64,000 nucleotides of DNA, from contig NC_073745.1 of assembly GCF_029784135.1 (NCBI RefSeq), positions 48,360,116 through 48,424,115 on the forward strand, in the 5' to 3' direction. The position numbers and the translations under genes are program-made. Under the pieces are notes generated by a model. It worked only from the letters and a program-made list of their open reading frames with translations. It did no database searches and was not told the DNA's origin. The stretch is from Toxorhynchites rutilus septentrionalis. Its lineage: Eukaryota; Arthropoda; Insecta; Diptera; Culicidae. Below are positions 47,801 to 58,338 of the stretch, in pieces (the first letter of the stretch is position 1; every line of letters begins with the position of its first letter).

Positions 47801-48600
47801 TGAATAATTGTGAAATATCAAGCATTGTTCAAATGCACTATGTGCCCATTTTTGAATGGTCCATTTTGTGCTCCTCAAATCGTACCGACCAAAACGGGCA
47901 ACCAGAGCAGCAGCGAAATAGAATGAAGCACGATTGGAAAGGAAAAAGAAAAAATATGAACGAAGCATTGGTCGCAGTCTCACACATGCGTAATTCTCGA
48001 GCCAGCCAGTCAGCTTAAAAATCCCCGCTCCGCTGCCGTAACGATCATTCTCATTCAAACCGTACACCACATCGGTTCACATCACAACACATCAACAAAC
48101 CAACCCAAGCAGCCATGTTTGGACATGGCTAATTGGACGGACATGTAATGCGACTTATTTAGTTGGACATTTTTGTGAACATAGAGATCCAAATTATGAC
48201 CCCACATTGAAAGTCGACACTGTACCACTGTCATCGCAAATGTTCAATTACAGGTTAAAATCGCCTCCAATGCGACACTGAGTGGCGATTCGGCACGTCG
48301 CATTGAATGTAATATACTGTACAACATGTCACAAAGCTGAATGGGAAGAAATTTTCCAACTGTGAAAGCTGTGGCGAGTGGCAAACGCAATAGCTAAACA
48401 GGAAGGTTTAACCGAACAAGATGGGAATATCGAGTGATAACAAAAACACAACACCAATGGTTCTTTTCAGAACCATCAACATATTCAAAAAGAGTAAACA
48501 ATAAACTAATCCATTTTTCAGGTAGATAGGTAGGTATTCACGTAGGAGAAGAAAATAAAACAATATATTTAAAATATATATTTAACAAAAGCTGTCCCTT
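47801..48600. other. Spacer
   Basis: 48000-48120 is GC-richer (CCCCGCTCCGCTGCCGTAACG; CACATCAACAAACC) and could be a leader or promoter, but no gene follows. Confidence 0.35.
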
Positions 48601-48603
48601 TGT

Positions 48604-48655
48604 ATAGTCCTACGTCACTCCGGTTATGTCCCCGACATTACCCACCCGTCTTTTT
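48604..48655 (-). repeat. Hairpin repeat copy, reverse orientation
   Basis: TAGTCCTACGTCACTCC precedes GGTTATGTCCCCGACATTACC; on the minus strand GGTAATGTC / GGG / GACATAACC pairs with one mismatch. Confidence 0.6.
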
Positions 48656-49204
48656 CAGTTTTCGCTTGAATTTTTACCAGGAATTGTTTATATCGATATT
48701 GCAGCGAAATTAAAAAAGGGAGAAGTTGAGTGTAAAAGAAAAAAAATGTAGAGTGCTGAGAGAGCTTTAGTTGATCGATAGAAGCAATCAAGTTTGGTAT
48801 GAATTTTTGGGATAAAATTAATAAATACTCATTGGAAATTGCTAGTCAATTTTTCACTTCCAAAATATTATTTAAATTCACTTTTAAATGAAAGTAACAG
48901 AATCGGCTTACATAGCGTACTTTGTAATGTAGAGTCGGTTTGTGGCAATAGAGTCCGAAACAAAAAAAAATTCTATAACTCTGTCATTGTTGAAATTCGA
49001 ACATATGCGTAGAAGGACTTTTTTCATCAAATATGATTTTCCATTACCTTACCTTTTCATGTGAGAAAGGTGTTTTCTGATTTAAGAGGATGAATCAAAA
49101 ACTAAATTCTTTTATTTTCAATAAACAAAAAATATATGCATAAAAAAGAATTTAAAAAAATTGTTCTGCCATTCGCCAAGGGTTGATTAGGTTGGGATTG
49201 GTAA
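48656..49204. other. Spacer
   Basis: AT-rich; nothing recognised. Confidence 0.4.
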
Positions 49205-49262
49205 TCCTAAAAATCGATGGGTTGTATCCGAGACACGACCGTTTAGGACGTAGGACTACGCA
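49205..49262 (+). repeat. Hairpin repeat copy
   Basis: GGTTGTATC / CGA / GACACGACC then GTTTAGGACGTAGGACTACGC. Same GTGTC/GACAC-type stem as the copy at 4027, with one mismatch. Confidence 0.6.
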
Positions 49263-50089
49263 ATATTTTTTTTTAAATTAGTTGGTTTATCATTTCGGAT
49301 ATTATTTGCGAATACGTCGATATTTCATAAATAACTCTTTAGCAAAAGGTTCCGGGGAATCTGAAAAGATTTAATGGCTTGCATGGTTTTGTAGAATCAT
49401 TTCGAGAAGCAACGATTCTTTCTTGCCTTTGCAAGAACAATACACTAATTGGTCCTATGTCGCAATTCGTTTCTTTATATCAATGCACGCATTGCACTGA
49501 GTATTTTACGAGAGGCATCTTCCGTTCATCGCCAAGCAACAACACGCGTCTAACAGATGCACACAGTTGCAGCGATAAAAATGAAACATAGCGAGAATGA
49601 CTGTTTATGAAAAATCGTTTCTCGGCTCTCGGTCAAACCCGTCAACAACGCTAGGAGCTTGTTGCATCAGTTGCATCAGAGCCGATGCGCAAGAGAGCAA
49701 ATACGAATGGCAACTAAAAGTATCGAAGGTGTGCTATAGTAGGAAATGAACAAGTTCTAAGTTTCGCGCAACTAAAACAAGCAAAACACACAAACCCAAA
49801 CACATCAGTGGCTAGAACCGACCTTGATGTGAAATATTCGCTAGCGTTCATAGCCCGAGGGGAGACATAAAACACAAAACGAGCAGAATAAGCTATCTTT
49901 GTTGTTTCGGGCACAGAAAGATTCTGAGAATTTCATCAGAGGAGATGCAATACTTATACGCTAGCGACAGTTTAATTAATATGCAAGGGTGGAGTTTACT
50001 TCGCAAATATTCTCTTTCGCTGTCCCCCTTCGTTGTTTGTATTCTAGCGGCTGCATAAGTTGCCCGTTATTGACAGCTCTGTTCGGGAA
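49263..50089. other. Spacer
   Basis: No supported gene. Short frames at 49379 and 49714 have no domain. Confidence 0.4.
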
Positions 50090-50860
50090 AGCACACAAAT
50101 AAGCAGAACAAATGTATGGGGAAATGAGAATGCTTCCAATCTTCACCAATTTAAACCGTATACTATGTAGACTATGGGAGTGTAATGTATAGCATAAAAA
50201 ACAAGTCTTAGAAAATTTCCGATTCGATTGGTATGCAAATCGTTAAAATCCGTTCGCAGCAAAAATAGTTATTAACGTTAACTTTATTTCATAAAAACGT
50301 GACCTGTTTTCTGATTTGGCACCTTTAATGTAAGACGTAGTCCCACGCCAATTTTTGACTAGATTATTTGCAGTGGAAAGAAATCCGACATATATAAACT
50401 ACGCACAACTTTGAGGTTTGTGGATATTCCGAACTATCGATTAACTTTGAAAAACCATAACTCAAAAAAGAAAAAGAACAAATCTCTGATTTTGAGATAT
50501 TTTATGTAGAAAATCCTCAGCTTTCTAAAAAAATATATAAAATAATATAGCTTGGTCACGAGACCATTAGAACCATAAAAACAAATACAATCAATAATAA
50601 CGGAAACAAAAATTGGACTTCCTGCAACTGAAGTATTTTTCCTAAAAAGAAGTGATTGGCTTTAATTTGATATATCGATGATTAGAATCGGCCCAGTAGT
50701 TCGAAAGTTATGAATTTTTGAAATAGAAATAGAAATAGTTGAAAATAGTCATTGTAAGGAAAAAAAATGAAAGAAAGTGATTTTTCGGACCACCCTAAAA
50801 CGGAAATGGTCACCCTAAATAAACAATAAAAAATACGGATCTAATTGTTCGCTACTACTA
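50090..50860 (+). repeat. Dispersed repeat family B, longest copy
   Basis: First module (50100-50280) matches 11780-11960 in reverse. GACGTAGTCCCACGCCAA follows at ~50335. The second module (50400-50860) matches 4345-4740. This copy physically links family B with the GACGTAGTCCYACG motif of the hairpin family. Confidence 0.6.
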
Positions 50861-50960
50861 ATTACTACTTTTCACGAAAATGTGTATATCGGTTTGGCAT
50901 GGAATGGCTGATTTATAAAATCTTATTCCAACACCCTCCGACTATTTTATATGACCGGTA

Positions 50961-52097
50961 TGGGAACCTGGGGCAAGAGTGCCACCTTAAGTTAATACGC
51001 TTTTTTGAATGCTCTTTTGTTATATTTTTTTTCCATTTTTTGCTGGTTTGTTCATTTATACTCCTATTTAGGTGTAGCTATGCATCAAATTGTTCAAAAG
51101 TTATGTTTACTATGAAAATGTTTCATTTACAAAAATGATGTTTTTGGCTTGTATTTTTCCAGTACGGGGCAAGAGTGCCAATCTTATAAAAATATATTTT
51201 TTGATGATAAAACAGAACACGGTGAAATTCACTGTGGTTTCAAAGAACGCAAACTCAAGTTCTGGTGGCGTACACGAAAACCGGCAAGCCAATCTTCTAC
51301 GGCCAATTTGGATGTTTTGTCGAAAGAGTGATCTAAATTATTTCATTCTGCGATTTTATACCCTAGGTTCGGGATGTCGTGTGTTGTCAGCCCATAAAAT
51401 AACTTCTGCATATTAAGGATGTGACTCACGAGTTACTCCTCCTGTTGTTCAGAAAACACAGTTTTAAAACGGCCTAACTTCTGCACCTTCTGCACATATT
51501 TGGCCAATGTTCTTCTGGGCAAACTATATTCCTCCGCAGCTCGTCTCCATGATTTACAGAATGTACGGCAACAACCATAGTTTCCATCTGCCACTGGTTT
51601 CGGAACGAAATCCGTCCATATTTACAAACCATGACCACAACAAATACAACCACGATTACACTGTTTGCGTTTGACAGATCGAATTCGAGGTTACGACTAT
51701 GGCATTTTTACGCCGGTAATAATGGCTCCTTTTGCCCCGGAAGTTGAGAGATAACAAATTATTTTTTTATTGAAATAAATGCGTACGTATTAAATTAATT
51801 CATACAGTAAGTTGAAGAAAAATGATTATTCTATTTGTATTTATGGGTGGAGTCATGCAAACATATTGAAACTGAGGGTATTTCGTTAATTTGCGACTGT
51901 GCGTTCTTATATAGATTGCAGTTGTAAGAAGCTCAGTTAGTATTTATCTGTTTTCCAATAAAAAATATTTAAGGTTCTGGCTGATAATATGTGAAATATA
52001 TGCAGTATATGTATAAAACAAAGTTCTGTAGTTAAATAATTGTAAAAGGTGGGAATAGGCAAAATAATCAGATGGGCACTCTTGCCCCGGGTTCCCC
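50961..52097. mobile_element. pogo-like DNA transposon, GGGGCAAGAGTGCC ends
   Basis: TGGGAACCTGGGGCAAGAGTGCC at 50961-50983 and its near-perfect complement at 52075-52097 are bordered by TA on both outer sides (1,137 bp). A psq-type helix-turn-helix remnant lies inside. Similar but degenerate ends at ~51165 and ~51720 suggest a relative nested inside. Confidence 0.75.
51433..51590 (-). pseudogene. psq-type HTH fragment of a pogo-like transposase
   Basis: Minus frame reads SWRRAAEEYSLPRRTLAKYV then QKVQKLGRFKTVFSEQQEE and a stop. The AAEEYxLPxxTLxxxV pattern is the Pipsqueak/CENP-B-type helix-turn-helix found in pogo and Jerky transposases. No DDE domain remains. Confidence 0.65.
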
Positions 52098-52199
52098 TAT
52101 TTGTCGACGCTGATTTTGTTTCCCTCAAAAAGTTTTCTTCGGAATAATACAATTCTGCCAAGATCTGCACTCCGCAAAAAGTTAGAGAAACACCTGGCA

Positions 52200-52479
52200 A
52201 CCTTGTTGTTGTGGCACTAGGGGAAGACTAGGGTGGCAATGGATGTATGGAAAAAATTTCATCATCGAATTTCAAAAACCGACCATGTACATTATTATTG
52301 GCCCAGAAAAATTATCTTCGCAAAGTTTCAGCTCGATCGGACATGATTTAGGGGTGCCTCAAAGCGCTCAAAATTCTGATTTTTTGATCCTCGAAAATCT
52401 TCCAAGGAAATTTGGAAAATCGATTTTTTTTTCGATGCCAAATGACTTTAAAAATGCATGAAACGCAATGAAAAAATGA
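52200..52479. repeat. Unclassified dispersed-type sequence
   Basis: Repeat-like text (CGCAAAGTTTCAGCTCGATCGG; CAAAGCGCTC) without a second copy in the window; a transposon remnant is likely but not demonstrated. Confidence 0.3.
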
Positions 52480-52560
52480 CGCAAGTAATACTACGTTGAG
52501 ACGTTGAGTTCCCCTAGGAACGTTAGTGCCATTGAGGAGAAAGAAGAAGAAGATGCGTTC
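52480..52560 (+). repeat. SINE 3'-end fragment
   Basis: AATGACGCAAGTAATACTACG, then CCTAGGAACGTTAGTGCCATT and a GAAGAAGAAG tail. Same 3' domain as the SINE at 5969-6239; the tRNA head is missing. Confidence 0.65.
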
Positions 52561-52830
52561 TGAGAAAACATCCGAAGTAGTAAGCAAACAAATTGAATAA
52601 AATAATTTCGTAGACCTACGCCAATTATGCGTCGTAGGCAGATCTGGTATTCAATGGAAATGAAAAGTTGTTCAAACGTCTAAGAACAAACAAGATTTTT
52701 TTATAAACCGATGAATGAAACAAAACGTATACAACTTCCAATCATTTTATTGCGGTTACATCATGTGCTGCATTTACATAGTATTTGTTTCATTGGAGTT
52801 ATATTGACTTCAACTGCAGAGCTGAACCTT

Positions 52831-53664
52831 TTAACGAGCATTGTTCAAGATCCAAGCATGATGCGATGAAACACGAGCAAAAACATCTGGGGCCGCCTGG
52901 CCACATGGGATACCCCACGAGACAATTCCTTGTTGAACTCCGCCATGAACAAGTGGACCACCGGAGTCTCCCATACACATACCCTGACCGACTGGACTCA
53001 GAGTACAGATGGTATTGTCAAAAACGCTTGCACGATTTCCAGCAGAATGACGGGAGCGACAGTCTGCCAGTGTTATTATGCTCTTTCTCAAAAACTGAAG
53101 GTTGTTTGGTGAAGGTGAATTCGCTCCAAGTCGTCCCCAACCCGATGCAACAGCGTTGGAACCAGAATTAAGGAATGCTGATGCAAGACCAATAGACTGT
53201 ACCAAATTGTTGAACGTCATAGTTGACGCAGTTTGCACAACACATACATCATTCGCCAGAGTGTTACTGTTGTAAGATCCATGATTTACGATGCGGGAAA
53301 CGGCGTGTGAAACACCACCACTATTCTGTAAATGGGTACCGACTACGACGCGTGTATTAGCTAGAGAACGTCCGACAGTACAGTGAGCAGCCGACAGAAC
53401 CCACCGGTTATTAATTACTGAAGCGCCACAGAAATGAGCATTGGCTGATGAACGCAGTGATGCCTGGTACGGAAATTGACCAGGCGAAGCGTTCTGACCT
53501 CCAACAATACGTCCTTCCCACTCGAGGTACTCTTCGGGTAGAGCTGCGGATAAATTGCGAATCAGTTATGGATTACCATTCGTTGTTCTCAAAGACAAAT
53601 ACTCACTACTGCCGAGGACGGCGACGGCTCCGACGACCAAGAACACCAAACTTATACGGATCAT
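52831..53664 (-). CDS. Secreted S1 serine protease, paralogue
   Basis: Exons 53664-53607 and 53543-52831 with a 63-bp phase-1 intron (GTGAGT...CCGCAG) at the same site as in the gene at 18776. The 256-aa precursor has signal peptide MIRISLVFLVVGAVAVLGS, cleavage after R31 and mature IVGG. Triad: H73 (SAAHC), D118 (NDVC), S213 (GDSGGP). S1 pocket is Gly189/Asp226 (GQGMCMGDSG; APDVFA), as in its paralogue. A Cys follows D118 (NDVCVV), unusual for this strand and perhaps unpaired. AATAAA lies at 52746-52751, ~80 bp after the stop. Product is expected to be an extracellular digestive endopeptidase. No break seen. Confidence 0.93.
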
Positions 53665-53699
53665 ACTTATTAGCTCTGCTTCACTGTTTGAAAACTGTA

Positions 53700-53910
53700 C
53701 GAAATAGATCACTCTTATATACTTGTGGCGAATCGTGGAAAAGTTGATAAAGAAAGCCTTTTCTGAAAAACGACATAGATTTGGTCAAATAATTATAATA
53801 GCATTCCAACTGATAAAAATGTTTTGATGAAAGTTGCAGTGCTTTGAATCACATTGATTTGATAAAAGATAAATGAGGCTTAAAAAGTCGATGAAAACAA
53901 AAGTTTATCA
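53700..53910 (-). promoter_or_regulatory. Protease promoter with TATA and GATA cluster
   Basis: Minus-strand TATATAAG at 53714-53721, ~50 bp upstream of the ATG. GATAA cores occur on the plus strand at 53746, 53812, 53861 and 53868, and TTATC at 53905. Five sites in 165 bp is dense even for AT-rich DNA. Confidence 0.55.
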
Positions 53911-53911
53911 A

Positions 53912-53953
53912 CTGCTGACGTCTTTGAGAAGGATTTCTCAAAGACGTCAGCAG
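53912..53953. repeat. Perfect 19-bp inverted repeat, 4-nt loop
   Basis: CTGCTGACGTCTTTGAGAA is followed by GGAT and its exact complement. It lies ~250 bp upstream of the second protease. It could form a cruciform or hairpin RNA; it contains a CRE-like TGACGTC half in both arms. Confidence 0.9.
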
Positions 53954-53959
53954 ATAGAG

Positions 53960-54316
53960 GGTCCGATAGAGAAAAAGAAATAAATTGGTACTAGCAGATA
54001 GTTAATCAAAGCCGAACCTTCACCCGCAGCCTTACAGTTCACATCACTTCACATCGAGTCTTCAAGGAAAAAGCATCCTTCAATGTCATCGTGATCCTAA
54101 TTTGATTAAACAGTGAATAACAATTAGAACAAGTCGTAGCTTAAAAGTATAAAAGTATAACACAGTATAAAACAGTGAATAACAATTAGAACAAGAATGA
54201 ATGAATTCCTCCAAGCATCGCGAAGTTCCATAGCAAACGTTAAAAAAAAGCATTGGACTGAATTTGCTGAATTGAATGTGATCAAATTGATTTACTCATT
54301 CTTAATTATGCAAATG
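53960..54316. other. Spacer
   Basis: Contains a short direct repeat (CAGTGAATAACAATTAGAACAAG at ~54111 and ~54173). No gene. Confidence 0.5.
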
Positions 54317-54520
54317 TGGCTCCTGTGGCCGAGTGATTAGTGTTACTCATATCATGTCGGGAAGGTTTGGTTCGATTCCTGTGCTAGTCGACGTTTTTGC
54401 GTTAAACAGTACACCCGTATTCTCGAGCATGCCACTCAGAATACAGTCAAGACATGTTATTCGGCATGAAAATTCCACCTGCCACGTTGAGAAGGCAAAG
54501 TTAGATCCCATCTGAAAAGA
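54317..54520 (+). repeat. tRNA-like SINE
   Basis: A-box TGGCCGAGTGA at 54326-54336 and perfect B-box GGTTCGATTCC at 54369-54379, 33 bp apart, as in a tRNA. Downstream is a ~130-bp body. No target duplication was found. Confidence 0.6.
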
Positions 54521-54937
54521 TAAATGTAAAAATGCAAGTGGACAAAATGGTCAGAATTTACTCCAGCAAAAATCGTTGAACCACTCAGAATCCAAATGCG
54601 TGCTTCTTTCAAACTACAGCACTTTTGCACAGAATTGTGAGCAATAATCTTGCCCAATAATACGTCACCATTGCTACGCAGCTTAAAAGAAAAAAATCCA
54701 TTTTATGAAACAGTCACATTTGCTCTCGTGGTATCCTTTTCTGTGTGATCCAAAAATCACAAAAATCGAACAAACAAAAAATTCATAGAAGCGGATTGCA
54801 CCAAAACGGTTTGAGTGTAATGCTGTATTAGTAAATATTACATTTTAATCATCTTCTGATGAATTTATAAAACAAAGAGTTTGAATTGGCGAAGGCTGTT
54901 GAGCGTTGACAGGCACATGTTTTCAAGTGATTTAAAT

Positions 54938-55222
54938 ATGTCAACAATTGCCGAAAAGTCGTCAGAAATTATTTGCTTAAAAGTGTGAAAACCATTGAAA
55001 AATGAGGACAAAATTATCAGATTTATGGAACGACATTTCTCTCGATTCCCAGACTTCTTTCGCAATGTGTAACTAGAGGATTTTATCAAAGACAACATCA
55101 AAGTGTTAGATTACCCGCATTATAAGCCGAATCCAGCAATCATTGAAAGCAGACTTGAATCTGTTGAGAAGAAAATGGTACGCATTTCACTGCGCCACTT
55201 TCGACGAATCAATCTATTATAG
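54938..55222 (+). pseudogene. Unidentified decayed gene
   Basis: One frame with two stops reads MSTIAEKSSEIICLKV, KPLKNEDKIIRFMERHFSRF, PDFFRNV, LEDFIKDNIKVLDYPHYKPN, PAIIESRLESVEKKMVR and RHFRRINL. The residue pattern (balanced charge, hydrophobic spacing) is clearly protein-like. I do not recognise the family. More frame from the same gene may lie at 55561-56228. Confidence 0.4.
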
Positions 55223-55560
55223 AAAGAATTTATTTTCAAACGATACATCAAACAAAGCAATAGCGAATATATTATATTATATATATGAGATATAATATTA
55301 ACGTTTTCATAACATTGTTCAAATCGAAATTTTGTATGGAACCACGATAGTTTTACTTCCACTATACATTCTATAATCTCACAGTATCACAAGAGAAGCT
55401 CCGACCACTGGTTAGCTAACCCTCGGATTATCATAATGGTTCGACATGGTTAGACGTTGGAAGGCTAGAAATTTTTAAAATGAAATCGGTGAAAATGAAA
55501 ATGCCGTTGTTCTACAAGTTTGTCAAATGATAATTAATACTGTGGAGTTTATAGCATCAG

Positions 55561-56228
55561 ATGCCGATGACAGTTGAAGTAAATGATGAATACAAGCCAT
55601 GGTTCTTTCCCTATCATAATCAATATCAAGAAATATCTCAAATCCGCATAAACATCATCAAACATTTACTGCAAGTAGTAAGAATGATCCTAGCCAGCAT
55701 TGAGCAAAAAAAAACTGAACATATCAATCAGCACCGAAGGCGAAGCAATGACGTGCACTACCGAAATGTTAGACCTTTTATACGGCTAAAGTTTTTGTGA
55801 CAACGATTGATATCGAGATATGACTAATTCGAAGAAGTGAGTCAAGGCCAAGTCGATAAGAAGAAGCTTGCAACAGGATTAAGGATAAATACCCGGCTAA
55901 GTGTCCAAACAAACAAATTATGGCTGGGAATTCCCAAAGACCTCAGCATCTTATCCAAATTGATATCTGAAACACAAGCGAAAAAACGATTAGGATGACA
56001 CAAATCGTAATCGCAACCGACTTATCTCTTCTGCTAGGTGCCTTGCTTGGGTCATACATTCTGCCTTTCAACCTTATGTGTGTACATGATAACGTTCAAA
56101 AAAATGCGTTCGAATTGTTGAGATTTCAGTGTGTTACAATTGCTCGCAGACTGTTGAAGCATTTTGATAGATTTCAATTAAACGCCAAGTTAGGGAGTCT
56201 GTTCCAGAAGCACTTCAATCATAAATGA
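55561..56228 (+). pseudogene. Unidentified coding-like fragments
   Basis: Two frames: one with VNDEYKPWFFPYHNQYQEIS then RINIIKHLLQVVRMILASIE (55561-55800), and one with AFELLRFQCVTIARRLLKHF (55995-56228). The stretch 55740-55980 has a diverged copy at 44210-44440. Function unknown. Confidence 0.28.
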
Positions 56229-56467
56229 CGAATACTATGCCAACTCGAATGGCCATTGAGAACACCATCTCAGATTGCCGTTGGACATCAAAGCAACTTT
56301 GCATAATTTAAATATCCAAAAACGAATAATACTACTTCCTGAAAAGAGCCAAACCTTTTTTTTTACAGAAATTTCTAACTCGAAAACTATAATACCGAAA
56401 GAATTTTGATCGCAGAATTGAGTGTAAGAAACTGTTTAATTTTTCATGAAAAAATATAAAACAACTT

Positions 56468-58320
56468 ACTGACCCGGCAAACTTCATCCAGCCTTAACTG
56501 TATTTTTCGTTATTACTTTCACGTTTTCTTACTATGCGCAGGTTCATGGGTTGGATCGCAGAACTGATCACTGATTGATCTTCTTATCTACACTTCAAAA
56601 TTACCTTTTACTATAAAATTCCAAGTGCTTCTACCAAAACTCATTGTTATAACATCAGATTATTTTCAGACACAATTGTCGTGCAAGATTTTTCATTCAC
56701 TTGCAAATAACATGTTTCTCCGTTCCATAAATGCTTGATGCAGAAAATATGATAGAATGAAGACAGGCCTAAATCGGACAATTCCTTTCTCGAGTTTGGC
56801 TCTTATCAACACATTCGGCGATTTATTTTTATTTATATAGATAGAAGAAGATCTTGGAGTGCGTTATATCGCATTGAAACCCATTTCGACCTTCGAATAA
56901 AGATCAATTTCGTTAGCATTAAATAGACTAACAACGCTTGTCACTATGTAGTTGTAGAACATATGCGAATTGGATTTTCCCCTTTTCCTTCAGAGTTTTC
57001 CGAAAAATTTCAATTGCCATATTTGGTTGGAATATGTGTGGTTGAAATATGTGTCATACCATCATAGAAAAATTTCTCGTATCCAAAAACCCCCACATCC
57101 ACAATTTGGCTCGATTTGCTTGATTAGTTCTCGAGTTATGCAGAAATTTGTATTTCATTTGTATGGTAGCCCCTTGCCTTTAGAAAGGGGAAGGGTTGTC
57201 AAACCACCATATAAATAATTATTGCCCCCTAAATTCTCCATATGCAAAATTTGCTTCCGTTTGCTTGATTAGTTCATGAGTTATGCAGTTTTTTTATCAT
57301 TTGTATGGCAGCCCTCCCCTTAGAGAGGAGGGAAGGGGTATGTAACCTCCATAGAAAAATTTATTGCCCCCTGGAACCTCCACATGCCAAATTTGGCTCC
57401 ATTTGCTTGATTAGTTTTCGAGTTATACAGAAAGTTTTTTTCATTTGCATGGCAGCCCCCCTCTAAAGAGGGGGAAGGAATTTCAATTCACCATAGAGAC
57501 GTTTTGCGCCCCTAAAATAAAAAGTTATGCAGAAATTTGTGTTTCATTTGTATGGTAGCCCCTTGCCTTTAGAAAGGGGAAGGGTTGTCAAACCACCATA
57601 TAAATAATTATTGCCCCCTAAATTCTCCATATGAAAAATTTGCTTCCGTTTGCTTGATTAGTTCATGAGTTATGCAGTTTTTTTATCATTTGTATGGCAG
57701 CCCTCCCCTTAGAGAGGAGGGAAGGGGTATGTAACCACCATAGAAAAATTTATTGCCCCCTGAAACCTCCACATGCCAAATTTGGCTCCATTTGCTTGAT
57801 TAGTTTTCGAGTTATACAGAAAGTTTTGTTTCATTTGTATGGCAGCCCCCCTCTAAAGAGGGGGAAGGAATTTCAATTCACCATAGAGAAGTTTTGTGCC
57901 CCTAAAATCTCCACATGCCAAATTTGGCTCGATTTGCTTGATTGGTCCTCGAGCTATGCAGAAATTTGTTTTTTATTTATATGGTAGACACCCCTTAGAG
58001 AGGGGGAGAAGTGTCGAAACACAATGGAGACGTTTATCGATTACTAAAACCTTTATATGCCAAGTTTGAATCCAATTACTTGATCTTGAGCCCCCCCCCC
58101 TCTTTTGAGAGGGGGCGGAGTGTCAAACCACAACAGAAACATTTATTGCTCCCTAAAACCTCCACATGCCAAATATAGCTTTATTCGCTTGATAAGATCT
58201 TGAGTTATTTAGAGATTTATGCTTCATTTGTATGGCAACCCCCCCTCAGAGAGAGTGATGGAGTGTATGACCACCATAGAAACAATTATTGCATCCAAAA
58301 ACCTCCATAAGTCGTTCGTG
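56468..58320 (-). mobile_element. Helitron-like element, reverse copy with expanded satellite
   Basis: On the minus strand it ends GAAGTTTGCCGGGTCAGTAAG, the counterpart of the 3' end at 45690-45711. The sequence matches that Helitron through ~56900. Beyond that an expanded satellite takes over. The 5' TC end is not present; a mariner joins at ~58300. Confidence 0.75.
56970..58315. repeat. ~140-bp satellite with a 389-bp higher-order duplication
   Basis: Units contain ATGCCAAATTTGGCTC, TTTGCTTGATTAGTTCTCGAG, ATGGCAGCCCCC and CACCATAGAAA. The block from 57162 is repeated from 57551 with very few changes (389-bp step), a recent multi-unit duplication. Open frames here (57694-57987) are satellite, not genes. 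Confidence 0.85.
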
Positions 58321-58338
58321 AGTTATAGTGTCGCAAAT

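Noticed and set aside
57694..57987. 97-codon frame in the satellite
   Set aside because: Repeats every monomer with the same residues; satellite translation, not a gene.
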